From positions 43,503,053-43,567,052 of the forward strand of contig CM060732.1 in assembly GCA_030704615.1 (NCBI GenBank): 64,000 bases of DNA, in the 5' to 3' direction. Shown here piece after piece: positions 1 to 13,019 of the stretch. The notes below the pieces were generated by a model. That model saw nothing but the letters and a program-made list of their open reading frames with translations, did no database searches and was not told the origin of the DNA. The stretch is from Takakia lepidozioides. Taxonomy: Eukaryota; Streptophyta; Takakiopsida; Takakiales; Takakiaceae. The position numbers and the translations under genes were made by a program. How positions within the stretch are numbered: position 1 is the stretch's first letter; each line of letters opens with the position of its first letter.

Positions 1-791
1 AGAGCCTCATGCGAGTGAAAGCCTCCCTCAAGCTCTCAGTAGGCTTCCTCTGGAACTCTTGCAAGCTCCTCAACTTCTCTGTCCTCACCCCTGGTAGTTC
101 CTTCTCAACTCTTCGAAGAACTCCACAATAGGGTTGAAGGCAGGCACGACCACTAGTGCTGGTGCAGTAGTAGCTTGGGTGGACGTCGTAGTTGTTGTAC
201 CACTAGTCTCACTACTGCTCGTGGAAGCTGCTGTTGTAGCTGCTGCTGCGGTGGTGGCTGCTGCCCTTGTGCCTCTAGTGATGGAGACATAGTCGGGTGA
301 CCAGTATATTTTCCACTCCTCGATCTCAACATCGTGCCCCCGCCTAAACTCATGGTAATCATCCATGGGTGGCCCCTCAAGGTGCTAAAACAGCCCCTTC
401 CATGCCATAAAAAGCGTAAACAGTTGTGGATTGCGCATTTGCTGCAAGTCATACCAACTATCAAACTCTTGATAAAAATCATCCAACTCAATGGTGCCCA
501 CCGCCCCAGAGTACCTACGTGGCCCCTTGGTGGCTCCATACATCTCCTCCATTGTGACCCACAACAATGGCAAGGAAACAACTTGCACCGCCGGTGCGAG
601 CCCCCCTGATTCACAATCCGAATCAGACCTCCATAGAAAGACACATGAGGTGAAGGTGGCCTAAACCGCACACCTCGTCTCGTATACCCACTAGTATCGC
701 TAGTGCTCGTACCGACACTTTTCCCAGCAACTAGTGGCACCTCCGTGTTGACAAACTGACACTCAACGGTCATGAACATGTCCCTAACCAC
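1..791 (-). mobile_element. LTR-retrotransposon gag relic, cut by window edge
   Basis: On the minus strand three reading-frame pieces give one gag-like polypeptide. Its N-terminal part starts at 791. A second piece (588 to 91) is broken by an amber codon at 385-387 and carries an Ala/Thr/Ser-rich linker followed by FNPIVEFFEELRRNYQG. After a frame change near 88 it continues with LRSLQEFQRKPTESLREAFTRM up to the edge. The pattern of an aromatic/acidic helix followed by 'L..L.Q...ESL.EAF.R' is typical of the retrotrans_gag family, which forms the particle of Ty3- or Copia-type elements. At least one stop and two frame changes make it a dead copy. No primer-binding site or LTR end was recognised to its right, and whether it is Ty3 or Copia type is not decided. 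Confidence 0.6.
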
Positions 792-3700
792 CCCCTCTCT
801 ACAAGTAACCCGTAGAGAACCTGATGCGGCTTATGGTTTGGAATACTAGGTTCCTAACATAGCCTGCACCACACACTGCATCCACCACAGGCACTCCTAT
901 GGTTGGCTAGTCATCACCTCCAACCTCACCACAAGAGAAACAAAGATGGTCTGACTGGTCATCAACCCAGCCTCACCATCGACAGCATGCTCTAGGGTTG
1001 GATCGGCGATCAAGCCCAAGTCAACCACCTATAAAATCAAGTGGCCCGCACACAAAACTAGCCATGGCGCACAATCAAGCATGAAGGTGTGGAGGGGATC
1101 CAAACACAAGAATGAAAAGCAACAACTCCCCCCAGACCAAAACAACTCCCATGTGTCGATCCTGCAACCCAGCCCAAACCTGGACCGACTCTTGCCTCCC
1201 CCTACGGAAAGGTCTCGGCCTACAGAGAAGGTGGAAAGCTACAAGGAAAGGAAGCTAAAGCAATGCCTATCCCCAACACGTTCTCATCCCAACACCTTTT
1301 TTTTTCCTCTCTTCTCTCACTTGCATGACCATGAGAGCATCCTGTAGACACTCCTCAAACCGCCCTCCACGAGCTCATGAAACTTGGCCTCCAAGGCCCC
1401 ATGCAAGCCTCCACAGGGTCCGCTAGTGCCTCCTTACGTCCACCAGCCATTCCTCAGAATGGAACCACCCCAGGAAACCACACCATTCGTTGAAGGTTCA
1501 AAAATGGAGCAAATAAAGGTACATATAGGCCCCAACAACATTCTGTCCAAAGGAATTACCTGCAGGCTGGTCTCCCCCATAATTAAGAATTGGGCTGAAA
1601 ACCAGAAAAGATTACCTGCAGGGGAGTAATCCCCTTTGTTAAAACGCAAGGGAGGCAATTCCGACTTTTCTGCCGGATTAGCTAGCTCAAAACCGTTGTT
1701 CTTCAGAGCCCAACCTCCCCATCAAGGTCCCACGAAACGAGTGAAAAAAGATATATATATATTTCACTCTGCCTGTTCGCGGCTTTCTGTGGCTCCAACC
1801 GCCACGACTCCTCACGGTCCGCCCTAGGCACTCGTTGGCCACGGGCTGCCTCGTGATACCCCGTGGTACCACTCCCACGAGCCTTCACGGCCCGCCATTC
1901 CCACGATCTAGTCATCGTGCCCACCCGTTGTGTCTGCACCACGACTTCCAACGGTCACGGCAACAGTCACGACCTGGGCTCGTGGTATCTCGTGATACCG
2001 CCCCGACGGAACATCACGACCACTATTCTCTGCGTTCCCTGGAACTCCCAACGAGTTTTTATGCGTTCCCGGACGTTCCTACGCGTTCCCACGCGTTCCC
2101 GAGCTGGGGTTTGCTCTTGCACCTGTTGCCGCCGAGCTATGGCTTCTGTGAAGCCACCAGACCTGCTGTCATGCTCTCTTGGTCTCTCACGACCCACCGG
2201 AGGCACCCTAAACTCAACAAGCAAGCAATATGCTACCCAACAAGCTCCATTTCTTCATAAAACTCACAAAAACGAATCTGAAAATACACACATTTACAAA
2301 CTTGGTGCACCTGCACTTCTCACGCATATCCCTTGGCTCTAGGGCGCCTCGTTGCTGCCCTTCCAGCCCCGCTCTTGCCACTCCAAGAGCCCTTACACTG
2401 TTGAGTTTCAGATTAAAGCTCCAACTTATTTGCATACAAGAGGGACCAGCCCCCTCTCTTCACTCATACATCTTCATGAGCTTGGAGCTGAAGCTCCCAA
2501 CGGGCTGCGATGCATCCCCTCGCAGCTCCACCATTCGGCTGTTCCTCATCTACCCGCAACAACTAGTTTTGAGCAGAAATACCTGGAGCTGATCATATCA
2601 TCTCCAACCTGCAACACGCTAGCTTCCCATGCGCAGCCCACATTTCTGCAGCTTCTCAACTCGGCCTGCAACTGAAGAAGATGACCACAGTTCGTCCACT
2701 CGTGGCTAGCATCTTCTCCGCTTCACACTGAACCGCATACTCAGTTGCCATAATGTTGAGCTATGCAACACTGACTGCCTCTCTATCCATTGCAAACCTG
2801 CAACCTGTTCGTCTTTGCACTCTATCCGCTTTGGATAGGCTTATGCACGGATCCCTGCACTCTAGGCTGAACTGTTTCTCATGATCTGAAAACACAAGTG
2901 CTACAACTAACTCGAACCTGACACTCACAAACTCGAGCTGATATTTCTCGAGTGATAAAGAAAGGAATGATACAAGCATACAAGCTCTCTCAAACTCACA
3001 CACTTGCACATGAAAACATCACTCATATATTAAGTCGAGCCAAGTGTACCCCACGCCATGGGGAATCCACACTACGGCGCCATAGCTAGATGCGGTGAGG
3101 CTCAACTCGAGAAAGATGAGCCCACCGCGATCTGCCGTGAAGATAACAACGCCAGGTGCCCAAACATATATTGGTCCCTGGATTGATACTTGGGTCAATC
3201 CCAAATGTCAATATATAAAAGCTAGCTATTTCCTAGCTAACTTCACACTAGTTGTAAAATAACTGGACATGTACATCTGTGGTGTAGAAGCGTGGAATGA
3301 AGCATGTATCAAAATGTATCGCAAGTGCTTATGCTGATAGATAGATAATGTTTGTTTTTGCAAGGTTTCATAGTCCATAATTAAAAAAACAACAAAGATA
3401 AGCTCAAGTCTCCCGATGACCAACAACACTGCCACACGATGAAACTATACATCGTTGAGTGAAGAGCATATTGGACCTGATCCCTTTACAACGCTATTGG
3501 AATGCGCAAATGCATAGCCCTAGCCCCAAACATCCAAAGTATCTATCTAGAGCCAAGCTAATATTGCAAGTGCGGATGTAGGGATAGAACCGTTGTCATA
3601 GCTTGGTTAGAAACCCTTGACATGTATGTTAATGGCGAGTAAGACCCCTTATGCAAGCAAACATCTGACCATATCCGACTCAGTGGGGAAGATGAGACGG

Positions 3701-6200
3701 TGGGCCTTTGGAAAAAGAAGGTTGTAGAAGATTTGGAGGGACAAAATAATGAGCACTCTCGTGGGGATAGTGCGTCCGCTGCCGAGAAGGAGGTGGAGAG
3801 CCGAGAGCCAAGGAATCGAATGAAGTTATAACTTGCAAAAACGAAAGGTGTGAGAATGTTCTTGCAATGAAACCCCACAAAGGAAAGAGAAGACCCATTG
3901 ATACCCATCATTGTCTGGTCGTTTTGAATGTGTGCTATTGTTGTTATCTACATCCATCAAGTTCCCATTACCAGAAAACACCTAGCCGGTACGATTCTCA
4001 AATGGATCCCACAAGTGCATATTTCCATATCTGGGAAAGGTGAGGATGCTGGTGGTATCATGCACTGAACCCATATTGCAGGTTACTTGCAGGTTACTTT
4101 GATGATGTAGGCATATCTGAGAATTGTGTGGTTAACATGAATGCTTGACAATAGAGGACAGGACACATCAATGAGGGCTTTCCCCCTTCTTCCGGATAGA
4201 GCCCACCCCTCAAAGGGTCAGTACCCGCAAGGGGAAGAGGCTCTTATTTGTGCTAGCTTCGGTTGGCGTCATATATGTATATCCCCCTTCTTATTCTAAA
4301 TGGTGCATGACAATGGCCAAGCTCTCTTGGATTTTTTCACCTGCCTGCTGGCATCCCCCTTCCTTTAGATGGGGTCTGGTTTAGCCTGGTTCTTTTGAAA
4401 CCCATTGTGTGGATGCTTTTGGAGGTCCATTTGTGGGTCCCCCTCTCTCTCTACCACTATGAAGGGTTTTGTTTCCTAGGAAGGAAGGGATCTGTTTTAC
4501 CTCTCCGACTCGTTCAATGCCTCTCTCATTGGAGGGATCAGAATCCGGGCCCATTCGAAGAGCAAAAGGAGGCACGGGACAGAGAAAATGAGCTTGTTGT
4601 TGATTTACTTTGACCATGTTGCAGTCTAAAAGAGACACTGTAATGAAAAGTGCGTGCTACAAGTCTGGTAGGTCCGAGGAGATGGAAGCTGTCCACGGGC
4701 CCCAAAGATTGTCGACCAAGAAGTATGCCACAAACAAGCAGCGACGGGGATAAGGTGATGAGACTGTTTTGAATAGGAGCCACAGAGGACATGCACAAAG
4801 CATCAACCACTCCACATGGCTTGTGACAAGTGTTTGCAGCCAACAAAGACTTTTTTTTTACCTCAAACTATCTTACACATGTCGCCCAACACCTCAAGGA
4901 AGTCGGCCGATTCCTCTCTCGGAATGAAAAGATATATGCGCCGGCTAAACCTGTCATGGTTGCCATGTGGGAGGAGGTGGAAAGAGATTGCAAAGGAGCA
5001 GATAATTACCAATTCGGGACATCTTGTGGAGCACACCAGTCGTTTAATCGATTTCAACCTGACCTCATGAGAAGTTTAGCTACACTTAGGGTTACACAAT
5101 CTGACATGTGGAGTACAGTATTCATTGGGTTGCATCACGGATAATCCATCACATGTTTTGCATCCATGATTCTTTTGCACTTCACAGAATTGTATCCAAG
5201 CGGGAATATACTAGAGTCGGTAGCCTGAGAACAATCAGCACCTCCTCGCAACGACGACAAAAGTGGAAATATCTCTCACAAGTTGCAGGGCCAAGTTGCA
5301 TGTTATTCAGAAGCTCAACTTTTGAAGCGTTGATTGCGGTGCGAGAAAGGTGTCCTATCCCTGCAATAGTGCACTTGCACAGCGCAGACACAGATTTGTA
5401 CTCACTGCAGCAATCTCCTCGGGATCAAGTATGCTGCACGGATAGGCTGCCTTTGCACAAGAGGTATCACCTAAAAGTAGTCAAGTGTGGCAGCTTCCAC
5501 ATGCTCAAAGCAAGCCACAGTGTCATAAAGTGCACCACTTTTCCAAGCAGCTTGTGCATCTCCTGAGGATTTCTGGAAGCTCCAGACTGGCCATAAACAC
5601 AAACTTTGATCGGATGAGAACTGTGGCCTGTATATCCTTGAGTTAGGTGCACATGGTTACCTCCGTAACGGTACACAGTGGCCCTTCACATGAACGTGCA
5701 AGATAATCATGTTCTACCTAACAAAAGCGAAAGTATCGAATAGCCTCGCCACCACTGGGTACGTGGGTCATCTTTACTGTAATGGAGAGAAGAGAAGACT
5801 TAGGAGTACAGCCCCGCTATGAAAATGCTCGTCTTTAGAAAAGTGTCCTACTCTAACATGATGCTTGCATAGCGTGTTAAGCTTCTAGATTTGAAGAGGT
5901 AATGCAGAGAACCTGAAGAGGTAGATTTGAAAAGCTACAGGGTATGTCTGAAAAGGCAAAAGAGAAGAACACATGCGGACCCACCAGGCTTGGATTGAGG
6001 GACTTAAGTGGGTTTTGGCCAATGACATTGTTTGATTTCACTCTCCGAGATTATATTAGTGTTGGAAATGTGCATGCAGAAGACAAGTAGGCCAGTTCTT
6101 TTGGAGGGGCCAAGTTTATCGGGAGGGAGGGAGGGAGGGAGGGGCCCAGTTGGACAATGGGGGGTCGGTGAGGGCAACTGCTGCTTGTGAGGAAAGCGTT
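792..6200. other. Gene-free stretch, unassigned repeats
   Basis: No convincing exon was found on either strand. Part of it may be flank of the gag element. From about 1800 to 2110 the sequence is rich in short CGTG/CACG words in both orientations and holds a short run of near-identical ACGCGTTCCC units at 2070-2100. Open frames at 4830-5144 (+) and 5182-5676 (-) are short, lack splice context and resemble no family I know. A GGGA run lies near 6121-6141. Confidence 0.5.
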
Positions 6201-7279
6201 TACCGACCAGAAGCGGTCAGCGAGGCCGTGTGCAGGGTAACTGCAAGTGCCTCTTACCTTGTCCTGCTCCTCGTCACACCCACACAAACGCAGGGAAGAA
6301 ATGAGGTGGAAGCAGACGTGTATGTGTCAAACTTGGACTGCTTCCTGGGTTGGGGGATGCTGTCTGCGTTCGTGAGTTGTAGATAACGGGTTGCAAGGTG
6401 GAGCAATGTTGAGAGATTGAACACGTCCGGTTCCCATGCTCTGAGTGTCGTGAGATGCAGCAAGTCCCGCACCTGCCCTGCCTCCTGGGTGCCAACACTT
6501 TTCGTTTTTTAAGATGAAGCTGACGAGTGGTTCAGGGTACAGAAAGACTCGGAGATCGAACATGTGACCGTAGCAGTTCTCCGAGCCTCGGTGAGGCGCA
6601 GCAGCCGTTAAGGAAGAAATGGGAAAGAGTGACGTATTGTGCGATCAGGAAAGGCAGCAGCACATTGTATTTCTCTTTATTTGATGAAGTCACCACGAGA
6701 GGTTCGGTGTCATTGTTGATCGGAATTGCGGTGTTGGCTCTACTTGATCCATCTGTGCGTTTATATGGGTTGGTAGCGTGCCTGGCGATGGTGGCCTTTG
6801 GTAACAGGTCTGGAAGTAACAACCACTGAAACAGGTAGGCTTCTTGGTGAGTACCTCTGGTTTGTCCACTAGGTGCAGATCAGATCATATCTTCTCATCA
6901 GTGCTTCTTTTTTGGCTACTGTTAATTGTAAGTATTGAGATATCTCGAAAGGATATTTGTCCATGAGGTGCAGTGTCAGTACATCATAGCCCTTGTGCTT
7001 CAACTGGGCTACCTCGGGTGAAGAGAAGGGGCTGTTTGAAGGGAGTGAGTGTTAGCAGTGGGAGCGGATGTCGTCATAGATTTTCAAGCATTCAAGCGTA
7101 CTCATAAGTTTGTAAGTTTTTAAGCGCGTTGCAGGGCGATATGGTGAGTTTATCTTGTTCCTGACTGAGAAGATGTTGGAGCTACGAGGTTGTTTGGTGA
7201 AAATGAATATTTAGTAACCTCACATTGACGTACCGAATAGCATCCGTCTCTTATTCATTTCATTTCTATTCTATTGCAG
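6201..7279 (+). promoter_or_regulatory. Probable promoter and 5' leader of the DUF3133 gene
   Basis: The start codon at 7298 lies 18 bases after a good splice acceptor (pyrimidine-rich tract ending in CAG at 7277-7279), which implies an intron in the 5' untranslated region. Possible matching donors are GTAGGC near 6834 and GTGAGT near 7143. The transcription start was not located. Confidence 0.35.
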
Positions 7280-7297
7280 AGCATCGCATTGGCTTCT

Positions 7298-10200
7298 ATG
7301 GATCGAGGCGGTGAGCGCATAAAACCAAGGATTGTTCAATGCCCTAAATGTGGGGCTCTTCTACATGAGCCCCCTCCTGGGAATCCCTTTTACAAATGTG
7401 GAAGCTGTTCCACAACTCTTCAAGGTCTGTTTCTTTGTTCCCTTTAAGATCTCTTACTTCATCTCTTAGGTTTTTTGTGGGTTCCTTCACTTTTTAAACT
7501 GGCAAGGATTGGGAGGTTTTGAGGATAACCAGTTTTGCCCTCAAGTCCTCTTCTTGTCGTCCTGGCTGATCAAGTAAAACTTTGTTCCAGTTCTAAGCTT
7601 CTAAAGCTTACGTTCGTTTCTTTGGCATATTTTCTCATGGTATGTCCTGTTTTGTGTTGTAGCTAAGCATGCCACTCAAGAAGACATGCTCATGCATCAA
7701 AAGGGGATAGTGAAACGACTGGAAACAAACAGATTCACCAAAAATCACTCGTCTCAAGAGGGTACAAAGGTATTGTACTCAGATTCATCCGGTGGGACAC
7801 CAGAAAGATTGTCTGATGAGTTTTCCTTTTCTGGAGAGGGGTCTCCCTCTTGGTCACCTTCAAGGTGGGAATCCCCAGTCTACAGAAAGATCCCATCAAA
7901 CCACTCGCTGCAAAGACCAGTAGGAAGTTCTTTCGAGGAGCCACTCTACAGCCCTCGGGTGATTGCTCCTCCGGTGAAGCATGAGATTCCAATTCAGACC
8001 ATGGAGACTTTGGGCCAAGATATGCGTCAGCTTGTTTTCGACAAAAATGAAGACGCAATTCACCAGAAACCCGCGTGCTGGTCTTTGAGTCCAGACCCAT
8101 CCTTTGGTCATGCTGCTCAGCAAAGGCCAACAAGCATGATGCAACCTCATTCACATGAGATGCTGTCAGCTATTGGTATGTCTTCTGAAGAACATCAGTC
8201 TTCAGAACCATCAATGCAAGACCGAGTTGCCTCCAGTGAGGGGAAGCAGGGTGCTATCAACAAACAGCTTGCTGTTGGGATCGATCAATCATCCGAGAAT
8301 GCAAAGCTATCCTTGCAACCTCGCCCACTTCCTGCTCCATCTGTGATGAGGGACAGTGGACAAGGTGAAGATCTGCACACTGCATCCAGAATGCATCATT
8401 GTGCGGAGGGCTCTTTAATCCACCATGATATGTATGCTGCTACTGATATACTGGACTATGAGACAAGTGAGTATTCTTCAACCATGGATGAAGCTGATGC
8501 TTATCAGGGCAATCTATTGGATAGCAAACCCCAACTGGTGGCTGCCGATGTCGGTTCTCTCACGCTTGACCAGAAAGCAATGGGAACTGGGGCCTTTCAG
8601 CGAGGTCTTGCAGGATACTCAGATGGGTGGTCACGCTCTGGTCGGAGACTTGGTGGAGAAGTGCATGAGCAACAAGTGGCATCAGATCGGTCTACTCTGC
8701 CACATCAAACGCATTGGGTGCACAAGACAGTGCAGCATCTCTCAACAGTTTCCTCCTACCAGGTTCAGCCTTCTACTCTTCACTCTCCTCGGCACCCTCC
8801 TCTACGATCACCTCCTCACTCTTCTCACACGAAATCATGTGAAGCACGTCAAGGTGTAAACGGTTCACGAGAGTCAGATGTGGCATCCATTGACGGCCAG
8901 GGGCAGGTGCCAACCAAACCAAGGACATATCCACCGTTGCCGGGGCCTAGTGATGCACCCTATGTGGTTTGTCAGAACTGTAATCAACTGTTAGCAGTTC
9001 CATCAAACCTGCCTCCCAGCAGAAAATGGTATCAAAAGCTCCGGTGCGGTGCTTGCATGAAGATTTCAGTTTTTGTTGTGAGGTCCTCCGATTCCATTCC
9101 TCGTGTATCATTTTCTGATGATCACAGTCCTGCTCTCACTTCCTCAAAGGCAGCTGCTGCTATGGTGAATTTGTCTAATGCCCCACTTCCTCCTGACAAT
9201 CTGAGGGACTCATCTGCTAGAGGAAGATGGGCAGGTCCACCGTCTCTTCCAGAAAGAGGTGACTCGGACAGATTGTACGTCCAAACTAGTTCAGGAGCTT
9301 CCCCTCGCCTGCCACCTTCGGTGAGGCAACCTTCACGTGCTTCTTCAGGATCCAAATTGTCAGCTAGAACTGCAGCTGCCACCGGCTTGGCTGAAGTTCC
9401 GGTATCAAATGGATTAGCTGACTTGGATTCAGGTACAGGCATTCAAGGTCGAGGCATGTCTCCTCAGTTTTCTTTTTTCAGTGATGAGACACCCACTCGG
9501 GCGTCAAATGTGTCATGTGTCGACCATGATATGTACAGTACAGCAGCACGTGAACTGGGCAACGGTCTTGATCGTCAACCTTTACAGGATGGCAGGGTGC
9601 TGCAAGCAAGCAGTGACTCTGATAGTGATGCCCCAAAAAAGTCCTCATACAACTCCAGACCAGGCTCTCCAATCCATGAGTACTCTGGGTACAACTCTCC
9701 CCGAATGTTGTCTCGCAGTGCCATCTCAGCACCGCAACACTCCAAGGATGCAGGGCAAGAGACAGCAAAGGGATTGAACAAGGGTCTAAGGGGCTTTCTT
9801 AAAAAGAGTGTGAAGGAGTTGACCAAGAGCAAGAACGCAATAGGGACCAGTCAGTTTCGACGCAAGATGTCTGTGAATGGTAATGCTGTACCTGATGCAG
9901 TTGTCAGACGGGCTGAGGAACATGCTGGACCCATCCATCCAGGCTCTTACTGGTATGGGATTAGTGCTGCCTTTGTCGTTGGAACTAGTACCCACATGTT
10001 TCAGCAAGCATCGTTGATGCTGGGCTTGCTATGTAGGTGGTTAGGAGTACATGCACAAAATCACTGATAATAATCTCTGGCATGAGGTTTTTGTGTTGTT
10101 TACCTCAAGGATTGCTGCTTATTTTGGAAACTGCCATCGTCAATTACTAGTAGAGATAGACTAAGGTATGTGGATTACTTTGACCTGCAGGTATGATGTG

Positions 10201-11066
10201 CGAGCCGGCTTCTGGGGTGTTATGGGTGGGCCAGGCCTTGGAATGATCCCAGTAAGTGGACTCATTTGTTTTTCCACCTTTCCATTTTCACGAAGCTACA
10301 GGCTGACAGATGGTGCATTCACTTTAATGAGCCTTCTGTATGTCTGACATGATGGGTGGTTGGCAGCCCTTCATTGAAGAGTTGAACTACCCACTGGCAA
10401 GGCACTGCTCTGGGGGCAAGACAGGGGTTCTAGTGAATGGTAGGGAGCTGCATCAGAGGGACCTTCAACTACTGATGCGGCGTGGCCTGCCAGCCACCCC
10501 GGGCATGTCCTACAGTGTGGATATTGATGGTCGCCTTATGGAAGCAGCTACTGGCACCGAGCTCCGGGGTCTTGGCCGGCTTGCACCCACGTATGTATGA
10601 AGCCTTTTTATTCAGTATTGTGAAGTGAAACATTTACGTATGGAAAGTTCCAATGGTATGTGCCTTGACACGTTGAAGTGCTGAATTCATGTGACCATGG
10701 ATTTGAAAAGGTCCTCACAGGCTGTATCGATCAGAAGGGTCTATAACAAAACCTATCTTACGTGGATGGTAGATAATCATGGTGAGGCACAGTTGGCTCT
10801 TTTTCCAGCTTTTTCCTGTTCAATGTGGCTGTTTCATGTCCCTGCTGTACTTCAAGTTTCCAGGATAGGCCACATGCTCTCAACTTGGTGTTATTGTCAA
10901 AAATATCAAGTTGTGAAAGGTGAAATCTGCCAGTTTGGGCGGTCAATATAGGTGCCAGGTTTCCAGTTTGAGGGTCTCTCCTGATAACAACTTGTTGGTT
11001 GACAGGTTGGAGCAAACTGGACGGGGTCAAGGTATGTGGGTACCAGGAAGCAGCAAAGTAGTATGA
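7298..11066 (+). CDS. DUF3133 zinc-ribbon protein (extra-large G-like, EDR4-related)
   Basis: Five exons, 7298-7424, 7663-9952, 10191-10251, 10367-10590 and 11006-11066, join in phase to 920 codons. Residues 15-37 form an N-terminal zinc ribbon (CPKC...CGSC). A long Ser/Pro-rich, low-complexity middle follows. Around residues 476-515 is the DUF3133 zinc ribbon (CQNC...KLRCGAC). The C-terminal block spread over exons 2-4 is highly conserved in plant DUF3133 proteins annotated 'extra-large G-like' (GFWGVMGGPGLG, PFIEELNYP, TGVLVNGRELHQRDL). The related Arabidopsis protein EDR4 is a negative regulator of powdery mildew resistance linked to clathrin/EDR1 trafficking, but this C-terminal block points to the EDR4 relatives rather than EDR4 itself. 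Without splicing at 9952 the frame runs to 10067 and loses the C-terminal block. Biochemical activity is unknown. Confidence 0.9.
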
Positions 11067-12486
11067 TCATGCCCCAGCAGAGACATTTTCTATTCTGAGG
11101 CTACCCAATTGAGAGAGCAGTAGTGACACTGTGTCATTGCCCAAGGCCACTTATCTCTCGGATTCAGTCACCAGCAGTGCATCTGCAGGTGCAATGAACT
11201 TTTGGAATCCTGTCTTGAGGGTGGGTTATTGTCCAGTGAGCTCTCTTATCCTTCAAGCTGTTTGCTTTTCTAACATCACTGTATTAGCTCATGGATCTGG
11301 AAAGAATGATGGACTTGTCCACTGCACAGGTGGTTCTTCATTCTTATGCACATGACTTGGCTCTTTCACAGTCAGTTACTTGAAATACTAATTGGCTTTT
11401 GGCTGGAGCTTATTGTGCAGGTTTTGCTTAGGAGGAACAATTCTACCTCTATTTACAGTTTCCATGGAGACAACCCTAACTAGCCCTCTGGCTGTGACAT
11501 GATGTCACTACCTCTTGTTTACATGTCTACTGGCCTCATTTGATTCTTACATAGCTTCATCATGTTAGGGGCCAGCTGTTGGTTAGGAGAGCAAAACATC
11601 TAATGTGCCATACTGCCACTTTTGTCAACTTCACAACCATTGTGAAGCAACATTGTGAAGTTTCGAAATCCGGTCAATATTATTCAATGTCCCATATTGG
11701 TATATTTGTAACTGTGACTGGTGAGTCAACAAATGAGGTGGAAGTCCTATGGTAGTTTTCTATTCAAGCTTACATTTTGTCACTTTGTTGTGAAGTTTTT
11801 CATGATATGTTCTTCCCCAGAATCTGATCTCCTGATCTGCTATCTTGAGGCATATAACATACAATTGCCCAGCTTTGCAGAAAGTTGGGGGGCATCTATC
11901 TGTGCATGGGAGTGTTGTATTGAGCACTCAAAAGTGATCTGCCTCACTTCTAAACTATATAGTCAGTAGTTGATTTCATGTTCAGGTGAAAAGTAGCACT
12001 CAGTTCTAATAATCGGACGAACTGTAAGTATCTCTACTTGCCAGGGGAAAAATTCTAATTTTCTATTCCGAACACACAAGGTTGTTTTGAGTTTTTTAGG
12101 GATCATATTCTGCACCAGATAACCCTCCTTCCCACAAATTCCGCAGATGGTTTGCCGCTAGCCCATACGGAATCTACAAAGTTGCGACTGGGTAGGTGGG
12201 ATATGATGTGAGGGGATTTGGTTAGCTGAAATTCAACGGGTTTGGAGCGGTCAGTCCGGTCCCGAACACAAGGTGATTGGAGAGGGACCGGCTACCCTGA
12301 GGACATGTGGGACCCGCCATTCCTTGCCACCCTTTCTCGTTAGCTAAGTTTCAGAGCAGCCCAGATCCACTCATTTTGAGGAGGTTCGCAACGAATCATC
12401 TTCTGAATACAAAAATCCCATGTACTGTGTAAACAGAACTACAGTAAAGGCGTGGCCATGTAATGATCCTGACTAATAACCAAAAA
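11067..12486 (+). other. 3' flank of the DUF3133 gene, no other gene seen
   Basis: The first several hundred bases are probably 3' untranslated sequence. No coding exon, repeat or RNA gene was recognised. The short open frames at 11131-11355 and 11721-11969 have no recognisable product. Confidence 0.4.
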
Positions 12487-12489
12487 ACT

Positions 12490-12845
12490 TCAATGGGAAA
12501 GATTATGAGAACCCCAGTTGGTATAACTCCTTTCAACTCCCTTCAGTTGGTTCAACTCCTTCACATGAATTTCCCTGCCAACCGCTGCAACAGAATCGTC
12601 CAGACTAGATTCTTTGGCTAGGAGATGCACACCATAAATTTCAACCTTTTGAAGCCGAGCAGGCAGCATGAGGAGAGTAGAAATAGGGGTTGCAACTGTC
12701 AGATCTTCACTGTAGTTGTCCATCAATTCAACCTCATTTACTCGCGAGTCTTTGTAACTTTTCCATCCATGACATGCAAATACAGTAAGACCCAAGTCCT
12801 CGAGTTGCTTTAGAAGGTGGATATCAGATTTCCTGGCATTTCGAC
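12490..12845 (-). pseudogene. LRR-like exon fragment, possibly from an NLR resistance gene
   Basis: The minus strand is open from 12845 to a stop at 12490, reading HLLKQLEDLGLTVFACHGW at its start and LPARLQKVEIYGVHLL later. The spacing of Leu/Ile resembles leucine-rich repeats of plant NB-LRR proteins. The open frame begins directly after a plausible splice acceptor (T-rich tract then GCAG at 12849-12846), so it may be a last exon. No NB-ARC domain occurs nearby, and the upstream part is occupied by a duplicated copy of the same exon start. Most likely a decayed or captured fragment. The family assignment is tentative. Confidence 0.3.
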
Positions 12846-13019
12846 CTGCTTAAAAACAGGGTTATGGAGGGCAATTCAACCTCATTTACTCGTGAGTCTT
12901 TGTAACTTTTCCATCCATGACATGCAAATACAGTAAGACCTAAGTCCTCGAGTTGCTTTAGAAGGTGGATATCAGGTTTCCTGGCATTTCGACCTGCTTA
13001 AAAACAGGGTTATGGTGGG
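12724..13019. repeat. 148-bp direct tandem duplication
   Basis: Positions 12724-12871 and 12872-13019 are nearly identical, differing at about four positions (for example CGCGAG/CGTGAG and GGAGG/GGTGG). The copy spans the start of the LRR-like open frame and its presumed splice acceptor. The low divergence indicates a recent event. Confidence 0.9.

Noticed and set aside
1835-2342. Two plus-strand frames of 141 and 159 codons
   Set aside because: They overlap in different frames within CGTG/CACG-rich repeat-like sequence.
4816-5566. Plus-strand frames near 4.8-5.6 kb, possible transposase piece
   Set aside because: No motif could be recognised and no terminal repeats were found.
7735-8154. 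139-codon minus-strand frame
   Set aside because: Antisense shadow of the large DUF3133 exon.
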